From Sporodiniella umbellata (Eukaryota > Mucoromycota > Mucoromycetes > Mucorales > Rhizopodaceae): a DNA stretch of 32,693 nucleotides. The stretch covers positions 1 to 32,693 of the forward strand of contig JAIXMR010000166.1 of assembly GCA_025677835.1 (NCBI GenBank). Reading direction: 5' to 3'. Numbering within the stretch: position 1 is the stretch's first letter; every line of letters begins with the position of its first letter. This document shows, one piece after another, positions 10,751 to 19,286 of this stretch. The translations under genes and the position numbers were made by a program. The notes under the pieces are model-generated. The model was not told where the DNA came from. It searched no databases and worked only from the letters and a program-made list of their open reading frames with translations.

Positions 10751-11312
10751 ATGTTGTATTTGGTCCCGCTTTTTATAGGTGCCGTGCTTGCTAGTGACAA
10801 AAGTGTATGGAGTCTAACCAGCCCAGTCCCTAACCAGACCGAGGCACCCGGTGATCCTATCTCTTTTACCTATGTTGTTAACGCCATACCTACTGGTAAT
10901 CGTTTACTAGAGCTAGAGCAGAGTCTAATGTTTTACAATAGACTATCAGCAACAGCCATTATTGGCTAACGCGCCTCATTACCCAAGTTCTCTAGTTGTT
11001 TATTTCCAATGGACATCTAAGTCTACCAACCAGCCTATCCAGTTAACAGCAGCAAAAGCTCTTCCTTTAGATCCTCTACCAGGCGGAGCTGGAGGTGGGA
11101 CTTACGAACACATTTGGAAGCTTCCTGGGTGTCCTTTTTTCAAACGATACCAGCCTGATCATTGGGACTATTCACTTGTGTTCCAACCCGTATATCGAAA
11201 TGACTCTGCTTCTGCTAAGGCTTCTTTAGTTACCATACCTCTTAATATTTCTTTAAGTCAGCCTTCTAAGGTTATCGGTCGAAAAAAACATAGTAGTCAA
11301 GGATGTCAATAA
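10751..11312 (+). CDS. small secreted protein of unknown function
   Basis: Exons 10751-10895 and 10942-11312 with a 46-nt GT-AG intron give 171 residues. The first 14 residues (MLYLVPLFIGAVLA, then SDKS) form a clear signal peptide with an Ala-x-Ala-like cleavage site. The mature part starts VWSLTSPVPNQTEAPGDPISF and continues with alternating hydrophobic stretches (SLVVYFQWTSKS, DYSLVFQPVYR, SLVTIPLNISLS), suggesting a beta-sandwich fold, plus potential N-glycosylation sites (NQT, NDS, NIS). It ends in a basic RKKHSSQGCQ and lacks a GPI signal or membrane segment. I do not recognise the family. It lies 116 bp after the GH8 stop on the same strand and is convergent with the aminotransferase gene, whose stop is 31 bp away. 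Confidence 0.75.
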
Positions 11313-11343
11313 AAAACAATCAGTTTATTTATTTTTATTACAA

Positions 11344-12871
11344 TTATTGTTGAATGTATTTTTCGAGCTTCTTCAATCTTTCTACTGCTTGATTTAGTAC
11401 ATCATTTGTTTTACAAAATGCAAAACGTGCATATTTGGCGGCCAAAGGCCAGTGATCCTTCATATAAAATTCAGAGGGGGGATTGCACAAACACCAATCT
11501 CCTTTGTAAGCCAATAACACATTTTAAAGTCATCGCCGCGGCCTTCCAAGATCTCGGGGAACACATAGTCTTGAGGAATTTTGATTTTGTTTGTGTTAAC
11601 CAGAATAAAATAAGACCCATCAGGAACACTATATGGTAGTTCTAGCTGATCAAAAATCCTACTCAAAATTGCTCTCTTTTCAATATAGTCTTTGACCTGT
11701 TTTTCAAAGAGAGGCTCAGTTAATGAAACTTCCAAACCAGTGGCTACGGCTTCTTGGCAGAGAGAGTTGACACAAAAAACGACACGCAGTTGGGCTGCAT
11801 AGGCGTGCTGAATTAACTCAGCAGGGCCAATTAGCCACCCAATTCGCCATCCAGTGGCTGAAAAAGATTTACCGGCAGATCCAACAGTAATTGTACGGTC
11901 CCAAAACGAATTGGCGATTCGGGATATTTTCTCATGAGGTGGGTAGTAGAGACGGTCATACTATAAACATGAGCGTAAGCATTCTATTAAAGCACTTGTT
12001 GTGTAGGGTTGCGAGTATATTACCACTTCATCCGATATGATTAACAAATTATGCCTTTTAGCGACTTGGCCAATTGCATTTAATTCCTTTTCGCTGAACA
12101 CTTTTCCTACGGGATTATGGGGTGTATTGATAATTATCATCTTTGTATTCTTAGTGATCTTTGATTCAAGTTCTTCAATATCCAAAGTCCATTCTTGGGA
12201 TGAAACCACACGATCGTCAGCATCTGCAGGAGGTCTCAACGGCACATAGATAGGTACACCGCCGTTCATTGTAATATTGGGCTATGGATGATGAGCCTGA
12301 TATCGTCAAGTATAAGAGGTAACTTACAATATATTGATCGAAGAAAGGCTCGATAACGACGACCTCATCCCCTTTATCCAAGAAACCAGCCAGAGAGGCG
12401 AAGATACCTTCGTTGGCACCTGCAGTAACAATGATCTCTGTTTCACAGTCCAGTTCCCTTCCGTTGAATTCTTTTTTGTAAGAAGCTGCTAGTGCTTTTC
12501 TTAGGCGTAGCAATCCTTTGGGATGACTATATCAGTTTTTTAAGTGACTTGTTTTATATGTTTTAGCACTTACCAATACTGGTTGGCTTCTACTTTGTCA
12601 ATGGCCTCCCTACAGGCGTCTTGAATAACCGAAGGAGGCGAGAAACTGTAAATAAGTATTTCTGTACTTTTTTCCGTGGATTGCTTACTTCATAAAACCC
12701 TGGCCTAAGTTAATAGCTTTTGTCTCTAAGGCAAGTGGAGTAAAAATAGACCATACTAACATATATTCTGTTACTTATCTAATACTATTTAGTGTGTTCG
12801 AGTGCATCATTACCATCCCTATTAAAGTTAGACACTCTCTGTGCGGGTCTTATCATTGTAGAAGCTACCAT
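11344..12871 (-). CDS. kynurenine/glutamine aminotransferase (class I PLP), with an apparent -1 frameshift
   Basis: Transfers the amino group of kynurenine, forming kynurenic acid, or acts as a glutamine-phenylpyruvate or cysteine-S-conjugate enzyme; BNA3/KAT family. Exons on the minus strand: 12871-12814, 12755-12689, 12645-12574, 12526-12328, 12281-12024 and 11960-11344. Seen: FNRDVWSIFTPLALE, AINLGQGFMNFSPPSVIQDA, the AGANEGIFASLAGFLD loop, EPFFDQYIPN, NTPHNPVGKVF, ISDEVYDRLYYP, and the PLP lysine in SAGKSFSATGWRIGW (residue about 249). In the last exon a run of six C (plus strand G6 at 11476-11481) puts IPPSEFYMKDHW out of frame; with seven the frame runs on through ARFAFCKTNDVLNQAVERLKKLEKYIQQ to the stop at 11344 (about 423 residues). 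As read, translation would stop at 11460 and lose about 49 residues. A homopolymer error is more likely than a true break. Confidence 0.88.
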
Positions 12872-13604
12872 AATAAAATAAAGAAAAAGAAATGTCAAAG
12901 TATTTTTTGAACAGAAAAAAAACCTACGATAAAGCCACGGAGATAAAACAGTGGCCGGTTTATAACAGCGCGCGGATTTAGATTAGATTTTTTTAAAAAA
13001 TAAGTCGCGATTTTCAGTCAACTTTATGTCATATACCACTTAAAAATATACCAAGCTGGTTTTCATGCGAAAACAGATCACGAAACAAAGATATCGTTAC
13101 GTAAAAACATATGTAAAAAAAGGGATTTAGAGGTTGTTTTTTCTCTGTAGACATTTTCCTGAAAATTATGTGCACGTATATATATTCAAAGTATTATTTG
13201 ACAGAAAAAATACCAGTATGCTAAAAAAAAGTAAGCAATTTTTTGAAGATAGAAGACTTTGAAAAAACGATAAACCTATCAATGTGAGAAGTTAGCTCTT
13301 TTAACTAAATATGTTTATTTAACGATATATTCACTGCATCAAAGTAATACATATATACAATACAATAGAGGCTCGTATAGTGTCTATAATATTTTACGTA
13401 AAAGTATTTCAAAGCTAAACATACTGATGAAAAAAAAACGGGTATACCATGATTAGTCGAGATTCTGTATATTGGGTCGTCTAATCAGGGTTGATTTGTC
13501 GCCTCTTAATACGTTTTGTATTGTAAAAGAATGAGTTTTTCCTGTTAGGGCGATATAATTTATTGGACTAACTTTATTGAACTCAACCTTAGACAAGTAC
13601 AGTA
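12872..13604. other. AT-rich intergenic DNA, no gene seen
   Basis: This lies upstream of the aminotransferase and downstream of the kinase, both on the minus strand. It holds only short A and T runs and short inverted repeats such as GATTAG/CTAATC at about 13451-13489. Nothing coding is supported. Confidence 0.5.
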
Positions 13605-14560
13605 TTACACGCTTAAAACCTTCAGCACCTTATTGACAGATTGTCGTTTTTCTGGATCAGGGTGCATCATGTAGTACAGTATTCTTTGGCTATCCTTATC
13701 AAGACTTCTGAAAACAGGAAATTCTTCTCTTTTAAAGGTATTGCAAAACAGTCTGTAGTTACTGTCCAAATCTATAGCCGCCAAAAAAGGCAGGCCTTTG
13801 AGAATCATACAAGAATATACAATAGCTGCAGACCATACATCTGATTTACTGGCATCGTAGCTTGCTGATAAAAATACTTCGGGGGCTATATAAGGTACTG
13901 ACCCACATGTTCCGTTAGAGAGCTTGCCCTGTGAACACAAAACCTGCCGAAATACATCTGCCTCGCCAAAGTCTGTAATCTTTAACTCAAGACGACTTTT
14001 TGTTTCAATTAACAAGTTTTCTGGCTTAATATCGCGATGAGCTATACCCAAACCATGTAAGTAGGACATTCCTTTTATAAGTTGTCTAAATAAATCTTTT
14101 GAAATTTTCAGATCTAGTTTATCTTCTTTTATCCATGAGTATAGATCACCCCCTGAGCACTAATGTCCGTGTCAGTTTTTCTTTTATATATTTCCTTTTA
14201 TACTTTTACATATTCCATAATAATACAGTAGCGAAACTCACTGTCCAAAACTAAGTCAAAGGTATTGATAATATTGGGGTGTTTAAGTACAGAGGATATA
14301 CAGTATTCACTCATAATTTTCTTTATCCATTGAGCATCTCCTTTTTTCTTTTTTTGAAATATTTTTACAGCATAAAGGGGACTTTTAGAGTCTTTTTGTA
14401 TAAGTTTTACCATAGCAGAGGCGCCTATACCAGCCACAGTCTTTTTCACAGTTCCATATTGATTCAAACAGCTACTACGTGCCTGTCTTTTTTTATGGAA
14501 AATCGCCTTGCGGAATAACTGACAAACTACTTGCGTGGGCTTTTTTGAGTAGTAATTCAT
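13605..14560 (-). CDS. serine/threonine protein kinase, NPR/HAL (HAL4/SAT4-like) type
   Basis: Two exons on the minus strand, 14560-14210 and 14159-13605, with a 50-nt intron, give 301 residues, little more than a kinase domain. Seen in order: glycine loop [11 protein letters not shown], the ATP lysine in YAVKIF, helix C region, [13 protein letters not shown] hinge, catalytic [10 protein letters not shown], metal-binding DFGEA, the activation segment with [27 protein letters not shown], and the [13 protein letters not shown] end. The GSVPYIAPE and FGEADVF details resemble the fungal HAL/NPR kinases that control plasma-membrane ion and nutrient transporters. The long regulatory N-terminus of the yeast proteins is absent, so the exact role is open. 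Confidence 0.85.
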
Positions 14561-14700
14561 TAAAAACGAAATTATTTTTTAAGTTTCGGTAACTGTACAA
14601 AGAAGGAGAAAAAAAAAAGAAAGAAAAGCTTTATTATTGCTAAGCATCTTTAAAAATTATTTAATAATAAACTCACCCTTTCTCCCTCCTTTTTCTCTCA

Positions 14701-16702
14701 TTAGTTGCTTTCGAATGCAACATTAGCTTCCAGAGATCTGTAGTATGGGCCCTGGTGGACGTAAATCTGCAATTGCTCATAATCTTCATGTGTCAGCATT
14801 TCTCTTGATTTAGAATTTGATAATAGCGTCTGAATAATTGAGTATTTCCACATCTATTGTATAGATGATCGTAGGTATAAAGTATGAGAAGTAATCATAA
14901 ATTTAGGCTACCTGTCCCTGTTGAGCGCGTTCAGTTGATCTGTCCAATAAGTACTGGATGAATACCCCAGATTGGCTTATGTACTAAGTTTCACCTGGTA
15001 TCAATTTGTATTCACTTCTCCTTTCTTTTTATACATACCTCAATACCCCAGCTGTGGTATGCAATTGACTGAATTAATGCTAATGAGGCAAAGCGGATGC
15101 TGTCATCAGGCTGTCTAGCATCTTTCAATACTTTTTCAGGGAAGCCGCTCCACTTCTTAAATATGTGTTTTGTCAGATTGTTGCACTCATCTTCAGGTTC
15201 TTGTCTAATAACATTGATTTTTAGTTCGATTTTTTTTTTTTAAGATAAAATAAATACCTGACTCCAATCCACTTGGATAATGTTTGGAGCAATACAGCTT
15301 TTGTAGGTCCTATTGATGAAGGGTACAAATCAGCTACTATATCAATGAGACCACTATCAGACAAAGAAGTAAGACCCGCTAAATGCGATCCAATTAGTCC
15401 AACACTAGAAATTGTCGCTATCTTTAAGGGTCAGTACAGAGTTACAAGAATAAACAAACTACCATTTCCTCTTCATTATTGCTGTCCAAGCATAGCTTAA
15501 AGCTGTCTAAAATCCCATATTGACTGGATAGTCTTTGAAATGGTACTTGACTGTTTTCCCCTAGGTTTCCAATGAACTTTATTAAGGAGCATTTGATCAA
15601 AGACACGGTAATGTCTTCATTTGTATCCCTCAGCAGCGCTGTCATTCCTTCTACCAAATCTGCTTTTTCAAGAAAATAAACACCAGAATCAGTGGTAGCA
15701 ACCTATTGATTCTTTTAGGCTCTTTTACTAAATGTCTGCTAACAAACCTCGTTCAACATTTCAATCGCATTCAGCTTGACTAAGAGGTCGTCTGCTTGCA
15801 ACTCGTCTAAGTAAGTGTTTAGCAATCCAGTCTTTTCGCATAATTCAAATGCTTCACTAGATCTGCTTGCAACTTTGATTATCAGCTCATAAATACGAAA
15901 TTTGACGGTTTCGCTCCTATTTATATATATGTTTTGGATTGTTTTAAATACTTATATATTTAGGTGGTAGGAGTATGGTACTTTACACTGTCAATACTTG
16001 TTGTAGGATTCCACAGGCTGTTGGACCCAAAAGAGCTTCTTGGCCAGGAGCATATTTTGTAATTTCATACAGTAATTCGCCTGCTTTCTGTGCCGTTTTT
16101 GTATCTTGGAATGAAAGCGTAACAATAACATGTATGAATATTTGGGATTGAATCTACCAGAAAATTCAGTAATAAATTCCAGACTTTTTTCCCTTTGTTT
16201 CTAATTTTTTTTATATTTCTACCATTGACTCCGTAGATTCAATAGATTCTAAACATTTAAAGACTTGCTGAATAGACAAAAATCTTATATTAGAGTCGTA
16301 ATGAGTTAAACCCCCTATCAAAAAGTTCTTTCTTCGTTAATATGTACACATGTATATAGAGTTTCCTACTATCTTCTCGGGTGAAACTATTTCTGTATAG
16401 TGCAGAGGGCTTATCAATTTATGAATAATATCACACAATATTACAGTAAGCGACTCATTCTCCAAGGAAAACCCATAATAAAAAAGTTCCAATGGAATTG
16501 AGCTCAGTACTTCTTCGGATTGCTCTCGGGATACAGGTTCTTAACGATCAAGTTAATTCTAGTGAGTTATCGTTCCTACTTCCCTCCTTTTTTTTTCTGT
16601 ACCTTTTAAAGAACAAGAAAACTCTTCTAGTGCATTGGCTCTATCTTTTAATGGAACGTTTGACTTGGGATCTAATGCCTCTGCAACCTGTTCCTTCAAC
16701 AT
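14701..16702 (-). CDS. PSMD5: 26S proteasome assembly chaperone PSMD5 (S5b/Hsm3 family)
   Basis: An armadillo/HEAT-type protein that binds the Rpt1-Rpt2 ATPase module during base assembly. Ten exons on the minus strand: 16702-16603, 16539-16370, 16327-16223, 16153-15987, 15916-15748, 15702-15463, 15421-15258, 15204-15039, 14983-14912 and 14853-14701, giving 501 residues, against 504 for human PSMD5 from memory. Introns are 41-69 nt. Characteristic blocks: GGLTHYDSNIRFLSIQQV, the VKFRIYELIIKVASRSSEAF stretch that parallels the human VRYRVYELIIEISS region, LIKFIGNLGENSQVP, TISSVGLIGSH, FASLALIQSIAYHSWG and the C-terminal IYVHQGPYYRSLEANVAFES, matching the human GPYYVKP end. The exon 3 to 4 junction is the least certain. 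It lies 140 bp downstream of the kinase start. Confidence 0.88.
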
Positions 16703-16794
16703 TTCCTAGTTTGCTTTAAAAAAATCGGAAAGAGAAAAATAATAAAAACACCAGGCGTAGTGTTTGTAGCGCGACCGAATCTCTGGTGGTTTCT

Positions 16795-17065
16795 TTAATA
16801 GGCAATTACAACTCTACTTTTTTTTTTTTTTAAGATACACTTCCATACCCAATTTAGTCTTGCATACTTCTCTTTGTTCACTTGCATCTTAACATTACTG
16901 CCTCTTGTAGTCACAGCTTGTAATTTAGAGTTTAAGTTGAGTGCGTGCCAGCAGTGCAAGGTAGCTTCTTGAAAGGTACTATTCTAGTGAGTATGATTTT
17001 CTTGAAAAAGCTTTAAACGAAAAGCATACGTGTAAAGCGTATGTTATTTCCAATCCCATATCCAT
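16795..17065 (-). CDS. possible short spliced gene or gene relic, unknown function
   Basis: Minus-strand segments 17065-17030 and 16983-16795 join across a 46-nt intron (GTATGC to ACTAG) into one open frame of about 74 residues: MDMGLEITYALH, then NSTFQEATLHCWHALNLNSK, TTRGSNVKMQVNKEKYARLN and WVWKCIL, ending in a lysine run coded by an A14 tract. The frame also extends upstream of the chosen ATG (FPKLYQFLKKY) into a small imperfect tandem duplication at about 17090-17126, where a stop appears. Composition is protein-like, but I recognise no family. It sits in the 493-bp divergent region between PSMD5 and ARMT1, so it may be a broken gene whose start was damaged by the duplication. Confidence 0.35.
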
Positions 17066-17089
17066 GTATTTTTTCAAAAACTGATACAA

Positions 17090-17126
17090 TTTCGGAAAGC
17101 CGACTCATTCGGAAAGCCGTGACTCA
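17090..17126. repeat. imperfect tandem duplication of about 18 bp
   Basis: TTCGGAAAGCCG-ACTCA is followed immediately by TTCGGAAAGCCGTGACTCA; the copies differ by a 2-base indel. It lies just upstream of the possible mini-gene on the minus strand and in the leader of ARMT1 on the plus strand. Confidence 0.6.
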
Positions 17127-17195
17127 ATTTCAATTGTGTTTTAAATGCTCCAAGTCAATTTTGGGGTTTTCTCTCCTTTTATTTCTGTTTTAAGA

Positions 17196-18627
17196 ATGTC
17201 AACTCCCAATAGCCCGCCTTTTCCTGCTTATAGAGCTACCGATAAAGAGAGCTTTGCTTATGATACTACAGTACGCCGATGGCCCATTATTCTGGATAGT
17301 GCTATAAAAGATGTTGATAATACAATTACAAAGAGTGACGATGCTCGTGCCAAAGAAGGAAGGGTCATTATTGAGGCACTCGAAGCCATCAAAAAGGAGC
17401 TTTTGGACGATAAATCTTTGAGGTAATTGGGTGGGAAAAGCTCCATAATCTGACGACGTCAATAGGTTTATCAAAGATAGCCATCAAGATACTGACTCGT
17501 GGAACATTATAATCAAAGAACACTTCAAAAACAGCACTTGGTTCACAGGTACCTGGCTATTTAATGAGTGCTATCTTTATCGCAGAATTGAGGAGATTTT
17601 CCAAAATTCTCAATACTGGATGGGATACGATTGCTTCGAAAGTCAAAAGATCGACACTTTCAAAGGTTCCTATGCTGCTGTGTTTGATTTGGCACGTAAA
17701 ATGCCCGAGTTAATATCTGAAATGCCAGAAGAAGGCCTTGAGATTGTTTATAATGAGCTAATTGAGGTTTGCTTGTGGGGAAACGCAACAGATTTGAGTC
17801 TGTTGACCAATATGTCTCAAGAGGATATTCAGCGACTCCAAGCTATTGAAAAAAGCAAAATGGAGGAGCGAAAGAAGTTCATAGTGGTAGATAATACCGC
17901 AGCTCTATGGAACAAGCTAAAAGGTGTCTACAATGGGCGTATCGACTTTGTGCTTGATAATTCTGGTAAATTTATACAGAGAGAAACGGTGCCCTGAGAA
18001 TTTAACTAATTGGTCTCTTGATGTTTAGGATTCGAGGTGTTTGTGGACATTATTTTTGCAGATTGGCTCTTACAGTCCAAAAAAGCATCCAAGGTTGTCT
18101 TTCACTGTAAAACTATTCCATGGTTTGTATCTGATGTTATGCCTAAGGATGTACCAATGATGTTTGAGAGATGTCTCGATCGTAGCTTTTTCCCTGGTAA
18201 CCATTCCCAAGAGAGTGTAAATGCTTTGGAAACTATGGTTTATCGCTGGAAAAAATATATCGAAAACAAGCAGTTAGAGATAGTTTCTGATGATTTCTGG
18301 TGTTCTGGCCTTTCCTACTGGTTTATGAAATCACATGCCCCCAAACTCTTTGAAGACATGAAAAAGTCTGACTTGGTGATTTACAAAGGCGATTTGAACT
18401 TTAGAAAACTCTGTTTTGACTGTAGCTGGCCAATGACCACACCCTTTAAAGAAGCTATTGGGCCTCATATGGCAAACGATTTTACAAACATTGTTTCTTT
18501 ACGTACCAACAAGGCAGATGTTCTCGTTGGTCTCTCTGATGAAAAAGTGCAGGATATAGAAAATAGAAAAATCACTAAACAGGAACTACGCTTCACTGGA
18601 AAGTATGCTGTTGTAGAGTACAACTAA
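17196..18627 (+). CDS. ARMT1: DUF89/ARMT1 family damage-control phosphatase
   Basis: A metal-dependent phosphatase acting on fructose-1-phosphate and related sugar phosphates (yeast YMR027W, human ARMT1). Exons 17196-17422, 17466-17965 and 18029-18627 give 441 residues. Seen: PFPAYRATDKESFAYDTTVRRWP at the start, WLFNECYLYRRI, the metal-binding DFVLDNSGFEVFVDIIFADWLL created at the exon 2-3 junction (Asp240, Asn241), VFHCKTIPWFVSDV, and DLVIYKGDLNFRKL. An in-frame ATG at 17145 would add 17 mostly hydrophobic residues (MLQVNFGVFSPFISVLR); I chose 17196 because family members begin near MSTP. The gene is convergent with the membrane-protein gene, with 12 bp between stop codons. Confidence 0.93.
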
Positions 18628-18639
18628 TAAAAAAAATAA

Positions 18640-19183
18640 TCAATGTGCTTTATTTCCGCTCTCGCTTTTCAGAAAAGCCTTTACTTGCTGGGATGTAGCG
18701 CTATACCATGCATACAGTACAAAAAACTGGGCTCCGTGTAAAATAGTCAAAGCATAACTTGCTTTAGTAACCATTATACCCTCTTCTCGTGTTTGGAAGA
18801 TGAGTAGCGTCATAATGCCATGAAATACTAAAAACCCACAAGCTACGATAAATGTATTTAGTTTCTAGCAGAAATCTCACTTTCTGTTTAAAAATACCAG
18901 TAGCACGTTTACAGGGTAGCATATTTGGCATGCTTTGACTCATAAGACTAACTGTAGACACACTTGCTAAAACTGCACCGTAGAAACGAAGTAGAAAAAG
19001 ACTATTGATATCAAGCGGCTGTTCAAATAAAACTTTTGTGCTGTGAGGGTAGAAGAGTGACAGGAAGGCAATGGCGCCTTGTATCAGACCATGCTATTAT
19101 TGGTAAAGTCTTAACTTTTTGTATTTTAGTAATTAAAGAGGGATTGTTACCAAAGTGAAAATGAAATTGAGAGGATTTGACAT
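18640..19183 (-). CDS. small four-helix membrane protein of unknown function
   Basis: Exons on the minus strand, 19183-19151, 19093-18898 and 18842-18640, give 143 residues. The introns (57 and 55 nt) have good donors, and the second has an AACTAAAT branch-like motif. The protein shows four hydrophobic helices: FIFTLHGLIQGAIAFLSLFY, SLFLLRFYGAVLASVSTVSL, ATACGFLVFHGIMTLLIF and ASYALTILHGAQFFVLYAWY, with a short hydrophilic C-terminus (SQQVKAFLKSESGNKAH). His-Gly pairs recur in three helices. No signal peptide or known domain is recognised. A donor three codons further downstream would break the frame, which supports this splice choice. It lies 103 bp downstream of the nucleoporin stop. Confidence 0.75.
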
Positions 19184-19286
19184 TAAGAAAGAAAAAAAGC
19201 CAAGCAAAGTTACTTTTATTGTTTCCAAAATCAACAATTGGGGTGTAGGCTGTAACACAAAAAAAAAAAAAACTTTTATGCAGATT

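Noticed and set aside
16154..16222. Extra exon within PSMD5 intron 3 (a KQREKSLEFITEFS frame)
   Set aside because: It can be spliced in frame, but would delete the conserved helix IFIHVIVTLSFQDTKTAQKA, which fits the family better.
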